Positions 7,012 through 11,381 of a stretch of 11,381 nucleotides of DNA are shown here, piece by piece (the first letter of the stretch is position 1; every line of letters starts with the position of its first letter). The position numbers and the translations under genes were made by a program. The DNA is from an uncultured Lacticaseibacillus sp. (GTDB lineage: Bacteria; Bacillota; Bacilli; Lactobacillales; Lactobacillaceae): NCBI GenBank assembly GCA_934293835.1, contig CAKQZO010000046.1, forward strand, positions 1 to 11,381, given 5' to 3'. The notes under the pieces are model-generated. The model ran no database searches, had not been told where the DNA came from, and worked only from the letters and a program-made list of their open reading frames with translations.

Positions 7012-7272
7012 TTACACCTCCAGATCGAAGTACGGATTGAGGTGTTTTTGAATCGCGTGAATCTGCAAAAGGTCGATCTTGGGTAATAGGCGATAGATGA
7101 AACTGGCGAAGGTATCGCGGTGGAACTTGTAGTCCATGCGACCGAGGCGTTGTTCGTGATCGGCATCGTCACGCTCCCAGACCTCTAAGTTATAAGGGGC
7201 GTCTGGAACGAGGGTAATATAACAATTATCGTTAAGCCAAACGATGGGTTTCAAAGACGATTGATCGATCAC
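7012..7272 (-). CDS. Small soluble protein of unknown function
   Basis: This encodes an 86-residue cytoplasmic protein with no signal peptide or membrane segment. The N-terminal half (KPIVWLNDNCYITLVPDAPY, 8-27, then NLEVWERD) looks like short beta strands. The C-terminal half (about 51-80, HRDTFASFIYRLLPKIDLLQ) looks helical. Acidic and basic residues alternate in the middle, and there is no metal or nucleotide motif I can name. The start is GTG at 7272, with GGAGGT at 7284-7279, six bases away. A TATAAT with extended TG at 7352-7347 gives a likely promoter. It is the first gene of a two-gene unit with the 58-residue membrane protein, 2 bases between stop and start. It is encoded against the direction of replication, unlike the neighbouring housekeeping genes. 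No family is recognised. Confidence 0.75.
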   Translation of the reverse strand: MIDQSSLKPIVWLNDNCYITLVPDAPYNLEVWERDDADHEQRLGRMDYKFHRDTFASFIYRLLPKIDLLQIHAIQKHLNPYFDLEV

Positions 7273-7346
7273 AACAATACCTCCAAGTTATCTTATCGCG
7301 ACTGCGCGACAACCGCTATGCGGCGCGTAGCGCTAATGCAGATACT

Positions 7347-7352
7347 ATTATA
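7347..7352 (-). promoter_or_regulatory. Extended -10 promoter of the small-gene unit
   Basis: On the - strand TATAAT is preceded by TGC, giving the extended TGnTATAAT form. The -35 region 17 bases upstream (GTTTAT) is poor, which fits an extended -10 or activator-dependent promoter. Transcription would start near 7340, about 70 bases before the GTG start. Confidence 0.7.
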
Positions 7353-7382
7353 GCAGAAATATCACGGGGATAAACATGCTCG

Positions 7383-7408
7383 AGTTTGTGAATCGTTGTT
7401 CACAAACT
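7383..7408. promoter_or_regulatory. Perfect 10-bp inverted repeat, likely operator
   Basis: AGTTTGTGAA and TTCACAAACT flank a 6-base spacer. Relative to the - strand promoter it spans roughly -43 to -68, where an activator would bind. It contains TGTGA and TCACA half-sites, but with an 8-base spacing instead of the 6 of Crp/Fnr sites, and it does not fit a cre site. No T-run follows in either direction, so it is not a terminator. The binding protein is unknown. Confidence 0.6.
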
Positions 7409-7653
7409 TGCGTGCGGCGTGTCACCGGGGATTGCCGTGTCAAGCGCTAATTTGCTGATACAGACTGATACAACAGCCTTATCCCATGATGGCGTAGCGC
7501 TTAGCCGCTAAAAGATTAATTTTTCTGATGGTGCGTGAGAACTGTTTACTTCACAATCTAATCTTGCGCTGGCATGGGGCTGACCTCGTGAACGTCGGGA
7601 TTATTGTTAGCGGAATAAACCCCGTTGGCTTGATGGCACGGACAAACCTGGTG

Positions 7654-8445
7654 TTATTTAATCAAGTTAAAATGGCGCAAGGCCTTCGGGATACCGCCGC
7701 GCCGGTAATCGTCGGTTTGATAATCGGCGATTGCGGCGACCTGAGGTAAAGCGTTGCCCATCGCCACGCCGACGGTTGCTGCCTGCAAGATCGCAATATC
7801 GTTATTGCCGTCACCAAAGGCGTAGGTCGGCAAACCGGCTAGTTCGGGTTGTTGCATCAAAAGCTCAAGCCCAGTCGCCTTAGACTGACCGGCATTGACG
7901 ATGTCTAGGGTGTGATCGCCATTACGATAGAAGGCGAATTCTGGGAAAGCGGTGCGGTAACGTGCGGCAATCGCGTCACCAGCATCGTTGGCGGCGAGGA
8001 AAACCAACAGCATACAAACCGCCTCGCGTTGATAAAAGGCTGGATCGATCGGTGGTGGGGTCTGGTGCATGAGCGCGTAGTTGGCATCAGAATCCGGCGA
8101 TGTCCGTGACAGCGCCGCGCCGTTGGAATTGTAATAGGCCAGGGCCACGTCTTCGGCAGAAGCCATCGCAGTCAGGCGCGCCAGCTGTGGTTGGCCCATC
8201 GGACTTTGAAACAGGTGCGTCCCGTTGTAGAAGATGTCGGCACCGTTGGCGGCGATGGCGCTGGAGATCTTCCCGATTCGCATCCAATCGTTAAGCTCAT
8301 AATAGTTGCGTCCGGTGGCGATGACGGGCAGAACGTGATTGGCGTTGAGCGCCTCTAGGGCGGCCAGATTTTCTTCGGGAATCTGCTTTTCAGAATTCAG
8401 AAGCGTTTTGTCGAGATCGAACAGTGCGACTGCCTTATATGTCAA
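7654..8445 (-). CDS. Cof-type HAD-IIB family hydrolase
   Basis: This encodes a 263-residue phosphatase-type HAD enzyme, probably acting on small phosphorylated metabolites such as sugar phosphates or nucleotides. All four HAD motifs are present: ALFDLDKTLL with Asp10 and Asp12, IATGRN with Thr44, the lysine of QSKATGLELL (about 189), and FGDGNNDIAIL with Asp212 and Asp216 followed by GVAMGNA. The type IIB cap lies between about 80 and 180. The reading frame extends to a TTG at 8460, but that codon overlaps the ribosome binding site. GGAGGA at 8458-8453 serves TTG 8445, eight bases on, and the protein then begins MTYKAVALFDLDKT as is usual for Cof proteins. It is divergent from the ABC operon, with 124 bases between the two starts. 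The exact substrate is not predictable in this family. Confidence 0.9.
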   Translation of the reverse strand: MTYKAVALFDLDKTLLNSEKQIPEENLAALEALNANHVLPVIATGRNYYELNDWMRIGKISSAIAANGADIFYNGTHLFQSPMGQPQLARLTAMASAEDVALAYYNSNGAALSRTSPDSDANYALMHQTPPPIDPAFYQREAVCMLLVFLAANDAGDAIAARYRTAFPEFAFYRNGDHTLDIVNAGQSKATGLELLMQQPELAGLPTYAFGDGNNDIAILQAATVGVAMGNALPQVAAIADYQTDDYRRGGIPKALRHFNLIK

Positions 8446-8510
8446 GCGTGTGTCCTCCAAAAGTATAAGATAGTTCTAGTTTAGCATAGAATCCGTCTCT
8501 AGCAGGAGGC

Positions 8511-8533
8511 GCTTACCGAGATACGTGGTAAGC
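8511..8533. promoter_or_regulatory. Dyad GCTTACC-N9-GGTAAGC upstream of the ABC operon
   Basis: A perfect 7-bp inverted repeat with a 9-base spacer lies 36 bases before the ABC ATPase start, in the gap between divergent genes. It could be an operator or a leader hairpin. No T-run follows. I could not place a convincing -35/-10 pair for the operon; a TAGAAT at 8487-8492 is the nearest candidate and has no good -35. Confidence 0.45.
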
Positions 8534-8569
8534 TAGACGCAAGCGTGGCCAAATTGGAGGAGGCATCAT

Positions 8570-9478
8570 ATGGGAGCATTATTGAAAGTATCCGGCCTGA
8601 AGAAATCATTCGGCAAGAAAACGGTGCTTCATGGCGTTGATTTTACCGTTGCTTCAGGACGAGTCGTTGGGTTGGTGGGGCCTAACGGGGCGGGTAAAAG
8701 CACGATCATGAAGGCGATCTTAGGGTTGATTCCGACCGATGCAGGAAATATCACGATCGGTGACGAGCCGGTGGCAATCACCAGCCACAAGGCGTTGCGC
8801 CATGTCGGCGCGTTGATCGAGTATCCCGGCATTTATCCGTTTTTAACCGGAAAACAGCACCTTGAATTATTTGCCGCTCGGCGCAACCGGGCGACGCATG
8901 TGGCAGAAGTGACGCAGGCGTTAGGCATGACCGCCTACATCAACAAGCCAGCGAAGGCTTATTCGCTGGGTATGAAGCAGAAGTTGGGCATCGCTCAAGC
9001 GCTGGTCGACCGCCCACAACTGGTCATCTTAGACGAGCCGATGAACGGCTTGGATCCGCAAGCAGTCAAGGATCTGCGAGACATTATCCGTTCACAGGCG
9101 GCGAGCGGCACCAGCTTCTTGATTTCCAGCCACATTCTGTCGGAGCTGGAGAAGGTTGCCGATGATGTCTTGATCTTAGATCACGGCAAGATCATTGAGC
9201 AGAGTACCATGACCGCCCTCGCTGAAGCAGGTGGCGTCGTCTATCTGATCAAGACCATCGATAACCGCGGGGCGCTTGAGGCGTTGCAAGTCGCGCATGT
9301 GGCCGCGAGTGGAGAAGATGGGCAACTGCGGCTGGCGGTTGCAGACGCCACGGGACTGAACCAGGCCCTGAAGGCGATCGTTGGCGCGGGAATCGCGATT
9401 CAAGACATCACCAAGGCGCATCATGACCTCGAACAGTCCTTCTTGGACGTGGTGGCACATGACAAGGAGGCGCAATGA
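8570..9478 (+). CDS. ABC transporter ATP-binding protein, BcrA-like
   Basis: This encodes a 302-residue ATPase that powers the membrane permease encoded next. Walker A is GPNGAGKST (37-45), a Q-loop region lies around ALIEYPGIYPFLTGKQ (81-96), the signature is YSLGMKQKLG (131-140), Walker B is LVILDEP (151-157) with Glu156, and the H-loop is SSHIL with His188. The last 80 residues form the extra C-terminal domain seen in BcrA/antibiotic-efflux (DRA-type) ATPases, so bacitracin- or lantibiotic-type peptide export or immunity is the best family guess. No two-component system is adjacent. ATG 8570 has GGAGGAGG six bases upstream. The stop codon overlaps the permease start (ATGA), so the two are translationally coupled. 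The substrate is not known. Confidence 0.92.
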   Translation: MGALLKVSGLKKSFGKKTVLHGVDFTVASGRVVGLVGPNGAGKSTIMKAILGLIPTDAGNITIGDEPVAITSHKALRHVGALIEYPGIYPFLTGKQHLELFAARRNRATHVAEVTQALGMTAYINKPAKAYSLGMKQKLGIAQALVDRPQLVILDEPMNGLDPQAVKDLRDIIRSQAASGTSFLISSHILSELEKVADDVLILDHGKIIEQSTMTALAEAGGVVYLIKTIDNRGALEALQVAHVAASGEDGQLRLAVADATGLNQALKAIVGAGIAIQDITKAHHDLEQSFLDVVAHDKEAQ

Positions 9479-10251
9479 TGGGAACCTTGGTCAAACAAGA
9501 GTTATATAAACTCACGCATAAAAAAGGTACGTGGCTGGCGATTGTCTTCATGGTGCTCGTCCAGGTCGGCTTTGCCGGCTTGCGCCTGAAGTACCCGCAC
9601 TTCATGCCACTTTCTAACCTGATCATGAACGGGTATATCGGGGGGCTGTTAGTACTATTTATCATGATTGCCAGCTGTGCATCGACGATTGCGATGGAGT
9701 TCCAATATGGGACGATCAAACAATTACTCTATCGGCAGTACTACCGCAGTCAGGTCTTCGTCAGCAAGTTGATCGTGTTGGTGTTGCAACTGGTCGTCTT
9801 GCAGGTGATCGCCAGTGGGGTGTCATTCTTGCTGACAATTGGCTTGTTTCCGAAGTTTGATTGGCAGCAGACGGTTGTCGGCGGCCACACTTGGATCGAG
9901 CAGTACGGCTTGGGCTTGGCTGGGAACCTGTTGATGATGGTGATGTTGTTGAGTGTTGTCGTTTTGTTGGCGACATGGTTCAAAACGAATGCTGCGGCTA
10001 TTGCGACCGGGTTTATCGGTTACTTCGTGATTCAGGTGGCTGGCAGTCTGATCCTGTTGTTGATCCAGCGGTGGGAATGGTTAAAATGGAATCCGTTCAC
10101 GATGCTTTTGATCGGGTCACAGATGGTGGCGCCGAAGACCTATTCGACGTTGACGCATCTGGATACGGGCGTCATGGCCTGGTGTACCTTCGGCTATACC
10201 GTATTGTTTACGCTCATCGCTTATCTGAGTTTCCGTCGGCGCAGTGTTTAA
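9475..10251 (+). CDS. ABC-2 family transporter permease
   Basis: This encodes a 258-residue integral membrane protein, the permease partner of the ATPase upstream. Six hydrophobic segments are visible at about 18-37, 54-73, 98-122, 147-167, 172-197 and 233-252. The N-terminus is basic (KQELYKLTHKK), and the cytosolic motif AMEFQYGTIKQLLYRQ (73-88) after the second helix is typical of BcrB/ABC-2 permeases and probably contacts the ATPase. Two adjacent ATG codons (9475 and 9478) can start it. AAGGAGG at 9464-9470 is four bases from the first and seven from the second, so initiation at 9478 is perhaps more efficient. The gene overlaps the ATPase stop by four bases and precedes a YbjQ-family gene by 12 bases. 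Confidence 0.9.
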   Translation: MMGTLVKQELYKLTHKKGTWLAIVFMVLVQVGFAGLRLKYPHFMPLSNLIMNGYIGGLLVLFIMIASCASTIAMEFQYGTIKQLLYRQYYRSQVFVSKLIVLVLQLVVLQVIASGVSFLLTIGLFPKFDWQQTVVGGHTWIEQYGLGLAGNLLMMVMLLSVVVLLATWFKTNAAAIATGFIGYFVIQVAGSLILLLIQRWEWLKWNPFTMLLIGSQMVAPKTYSTLTHLDTGVMAWCTFGYTVLFTLIAYLSFRRRSV

Positions 10252-10263
10252 GGAGGAGTTATC

Positions 10264-10587
10264 ATGGCAGAATTGTTAGTTACAACCACAGAAAATATCC
10301 CAGGGCAGCAATATGAGATCATCGGCGAGGTCTTTGGGTTGACCACGCAGTCGAAGAACGTTTTTTCAAATATCGGTGCCGGGCTGAAGAACGTGGTCGG
10401 CGGCGAGATCAAGGCTTACACCAGCATGCTACATGACTCGCGGGAAAAAGCGATCGAGCGCTTGCGTCAGGAAGCCGCATCTAAAGGCGCAGATGCCGTT
10501 GTGATGATGCGGTTTGATTCCGGCGCGATCGGTGGCGATATGCAATCGGTCGCGGCCTATGGAACGGCGGTAAAGTTCATCGACTGA
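10264..10587 (+). CDS. YbjQ/UPF0145 family protein
   Basis: This encodes a 107-residue cytoplasmic protein of the YbjQ (UPF0145, DUF74) family, sometimes labelled heavy-metal-binding although its function is not established; known structures are ring-shaped pentamers. Family blocks visible are TTTENIPGQ (7-15), [19 protein letters not shown] (35-53), SRE.A (59-63), [11 protein letters not shown] (75-85) and AAYGTAV (97-103). Length is typical. ATG 10264 has AAGGAGGAG starting over the permease stop codon, with GGAGG seven bases before the start. It is third in the ABC operon with a 12-base gap. The co-transcription suggests a role tied to the transporter or to envelope stress, but this is inference from position only. 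No terminator is visible after it. Confidence 0.92.
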   Translation: MAELLVTTTENIPGQQYEIIGEVFGLTTQSKNVFSNIGAGLKNVVGGEIKAYTSMLHDSREKAIERLRQEAASKGADAVVMMRFDSGAIGGDMQSVAAYGTAVKFID

Positions 10588-10610
10588 GTCTGGGCCGTCG
10601 CCGATTGCGC

Positions 10611-10616
10611 TATAAT
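10611..10616 (+). promoter_or_regulatory. -10 element for the HTH protein gene
   Basis: A perfect TATAAT lies 27 bases before the GTG start. The hexamer 17 bases upstream (GTCTGG) is a poor -35. Since no terminator follows the YbjQ-family gene, readthrough from the ABC operon is also possible. Confidence 0.55.
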
Positions 10617-10642
10617 AAGAATAAAAGCGCGAGGGGGCGGTC

Positions 10643-10993
10643 GTGATGACCACGGTCGAATTGAATCGGTATGTCGTCGTCAATGAGCAAGGTGAGTTTC
10701 TGGCGGCAGACAACTTGTTGCTACTACCGGTGTGGACGAAAGACCTGCATGAAGTATGGTTGACCACTAGCCAACTAGAGGCCCAAAAAGTCGCCAATCA
10801 AGCGCATGCCAGTGCCTGTCGCCTGCAACTCGCCACGTTGGCCGATGACCCGGCGGCCGCCAAGCATCGCGGTATCCCAATTGCGGTTCAGCAGCAGATT
10901 GTCTCGTTGCGCGCGCAGAACATGAGCTATCGCCGGATCGCGGCGCTGTTACACATTTCTAAATCCACGGTCGGCAACATCTTGAATCGTTAA
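10643..10993 (+). CDS. Small helix-turn-helix protein, unknown N-terminal domain
   Basis: This encodes a 116-residue probable DNA-binding protein. The C-terminal third (about 82-113) reads as a resolvase- or transposase-type helix-turn-helix: QQQIVSLRAQNMSYRRIAAL followed by LHISKSTVGNIL, with the pattern of a first helix, a turn and a recognition helix. The N-terminal part (about 8-50) contains YVVVNEQGEF and VWTKDLHEVWLTTSQLEAQK, loosely like short phage proteins that report a value and then a WT..L..A..F..-type segment, but I cannot name a family. There is no catalytic recombinase domain, so it is not a resolvase by itself. Starts GTG 10643 and ATG 10646 are both possible behind the GAGGGGG site. 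It is followed by its own terminator and may be mobile-element derived or a stand-alone regulator. Its targets are unknown. Confidence 0.75.
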   Translation: MMTTVELNRYVVVNEQGEFLAADNLLLLPVWTKDLHEVWLTTSQLEAQKVANQAHASACRLQLATLADDPAAAKHRGIPIAVQQQIVSLRAQNMSYRRIAALLHISKSTVGNILNR

Positions 10994-11011
10994 TAAAAGG
11001 CCCAAGTATCA

Positions 11012-11065
11012 GCACAGCCGCTTGTGAACCCTGAACCTCGGGGTTGGCAGGGACTGTGTTTTTTT
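11012..11065 (+). terminator. Intrinsic terminator after the HTH gene
   Basis: CACAG (11013-11017) pairs with CTGTG (11054-11058). Inside it CCCTG pairs with CAGGG and AACC with GGTT around a TCGG loop. Seven T residues follow at 11059-11065. The bulged stem is long but the T-run is good. Confidence 0.75.
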
Positions 11066-11081
11066 GACGCAACATGAAATT

Positions 11082-11111
11082 TTGACAAGGGTGGCTGCTA
11101 AAGCATATACT
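11082..11111 (+). promoter_or_regulatory. Promoter upstream of the GntR-type gene
   Basis: TTGACA at 11082-11087 and TATACT at 11106-11111 have an 18-base spacer. Transcription would start near 11118, leaving a leader of about 130 bases to the GntR start. A second isolated TATAAT lies at 11175-11180, overlapping a palindrome. Confidence 0.72.
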
Positions 11112-11168
11112 TTTAGGCAAGAGTGATTGCGTTTTATTTATATCTCAAGGGCTAAGCGTTGAGAAAAG

Positions 11169-11178
11169 TATACGTATA
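11169..11178. promoter_or_regulatory. Palindrome TATACGTATA over a second -10, possible GntR operator
   Basis: This 10-bp perfect palindrome overlaps TATAAT at 11175-11180 in AT-rich DNA between the promoter and the GntR gene. GntR/HutC repressors often bind short palindromes over their own promoter, so autoregulation is plausible. Confidence 0.4.
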
Positions 11179-11213
11179 ATTATTTTATGATGAATATTAT
11201 ATATGCTTATATG

Positions 11214-11227
11214 GTGATAAGTGATAA
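11214..11227 (+). repeat. Tandem GTGATAA repeat before the GntR gene
   Basis: GTGATAA occurs twice in direct tandem, and GTGATA appears a third time at 11242-11247. The copies sit between the second -10 and the GntR start. They may be regulator half-sites or chance; GTG 11221 and GTG 11242 are also in frame with the gene. Confidence 0.35.
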
Positions 11228-11250
11228 CCAAAGACAAGGATGTGATAGGC

Positions 11251-11381
11251 ATGGCGACGCCAAAGTATCAGATGATCGCTGATGAAATTCGCCGGCGAAT
11301 TCAGACGAATGTGTATCCCCCGAAATCGCTGATCCCCGATCAGAATACACTGGCCAAGGAATTCGGAGTTAGCCGGATGAC
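11251..11381 (+). CDS. GntR/HutC-family transcriptional regulator, N-terminal part only
   Basis: Forty-three codons are visible before the window ends: MATPKYQMIADEIRRRIQTN, then a short segment with the typical YPP and LIPDQNTLAKEFGVSRMT. This is the winged helix of GntR-type repressors, in which KY..IA..IR..I starts helix 1 and S.N.LA..FGVSR.T forms the recognition helix; here the usual serine before the helix is replaced by Asp-Gln. The spacing fits the HutC/UTRA subfamily, which usually controls sugar or amino-sugar uptake, but the ligand domain lies outside the window. ATG 11251 has AAGGA ten bases upstream. In-frame GTG codons at 11221 and 11242 are possible but give non-family N-termini. 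Confidence 0.88.
   Translation, partial: MATPKYQMIADEIRRRIQTNVYPPKSLIPDQNTLAKEFGVSRM

Larger units (their letters stand above)
7273..7653. other. 380-base intergenic region with promoter, dyad and direct repeats
   Basis: No credible gene is seen here. The stretch holds a - strand promoter (7347-7352), a 10-bp dyad (7383-7408), CGTGTCA twice (7418-7424 and 7436-7442), CTGATACA twice with a 10-base period (7455-7462 and 7465-7472), and GCGTAGCGCT twice (7325-7334 and 7492-7501), with AGCGCTAA again at 7443-7450. No convincing terminator for the upstream - strand HAD gene is visible between 7500 and 7653. Confidence 0.6.

Noticed and set aside
6912..7172. 86-residue - strand frame
   Set aside because: It overlaps both coupled small genes in another frame and has no ribosome binding site, while the other two have ideal ones.
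7383..7408. The dyad as a cre, Crp/Fnr site or terminator
   Set aside because: The half-site spacing is wrong for Crp/Fnr, the central bases do not fit cre, and no T-run follows on either strand.
7528..7749. 73-residue + strand reading frame
   Set aside because: It has no ribosome binding site and overlaps the end of the - strand Cof-type HAD gene, whose motifs prove that frame real.
8446..8460. TTG 8460 as start of the Cof-type gene
   Set aside because: It overlaps the ribosome binding site itself; TTG 8445 is correctly spaced.
8462..8467. TATACT on the - strand as -10 of the Cof-type gene
   Set aside because: Transcription would begin inside the ribosome binding site, so it cannot be the main promoter.
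9861..10316. 151-residue + strand frame over the permease end and YbjQ start
   Set aside because: It crosses two genes with good ribosome binding sites and family matches; it is out of frame with both.
1..11381. tRNA, rRNA, CRISPR array, insertion sequence or prophage module
   Set aside because: No regularly spaced repeats, no transposase or phage structural gene, and no recognisable tRNA or rRNA sequence was found; the HTH protein alone is not enough to call a mobile element.

Overview
The window is the oriC-proximal end of a chromosome from a lactic acid bacterium, most likely a higher-GC member of the Lactobacillaceae. Three things support this: the order DnaA boxes - rpmH - rnpA - yidC - jag/khpB - mnmE - mnmG, which is the classic Firmicute origin block; strong AGGAGG-type ribosome binding sites with many GTG and TTG starts; and the protein sequences. 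By eye the coding DNA is above half G+C. A Lacticaseibacillus- or Schleiferilactobacillus-like genus is plausible, but I cannot fix it from the sequence alone. dnaA itself would lie just left of base 1, outside the window.

Bases 1-336 hold the rpmH-side part of oriC (several DnaA boxes, a dyad, an AT-rich stretch) and a near-consensus rpmH promoter. Bases 337-6779 are the conserved housekeeping block, all on the + strand and leading away from the origin: L34 (rpmH), RNase P protein (rnpA), the membrane insertase YidC, the RNA-binding protein Jag/KhpB, then MnmE and MnmG, which together modify the wobble uridine of tRNAs. Two things interrupt the usual order. A haloacid-dehalogenase-like gene sits between jag and mnmE. 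mnmE also has its own strong promoter followed at once by a terminator-like hairpin, that is, a possible attenuated leader or a short RNA. A second terminator-like hairpin lies between yidC and jag. A perfect 32-bp palindrome ends the block after mnmG.

Bases 6833-8445 lie on the - strand, head-on to replication: a two-gene unit of small unrecognised proteins (86 aa soluble, then 58 aa membrane, translationally coupled), a 380-base intergenic region rich in short repeats and dyads, and a Cof-type HAD phosphatase. Bases 8570-10587 are a + strand operon: BcrA-like ABC ATPase, six-helix ABC-2 permease and a YbjQ/UPF0145 protein. It resembles peptide-efflux or immunity transporters, but with no two-component system beside it. 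Bases 10643-10993 encode a small protein with a C-terminal helix-turn-helix and an unrecognised N-terminal half, closed by a terminator. The right edge (from 11251) is the start of a GntR/HutC-type repressor behind an AT-rich control region with two promoter candidates, a palindrome and GTGATAA repeats.

No rRNA, tRNA, CRISPR array, insertion sequence or prophage module is visible. The least explained parts are the mnmE leader, the small-protein pair with its repeat-rich upstream region, and the HTH protein.
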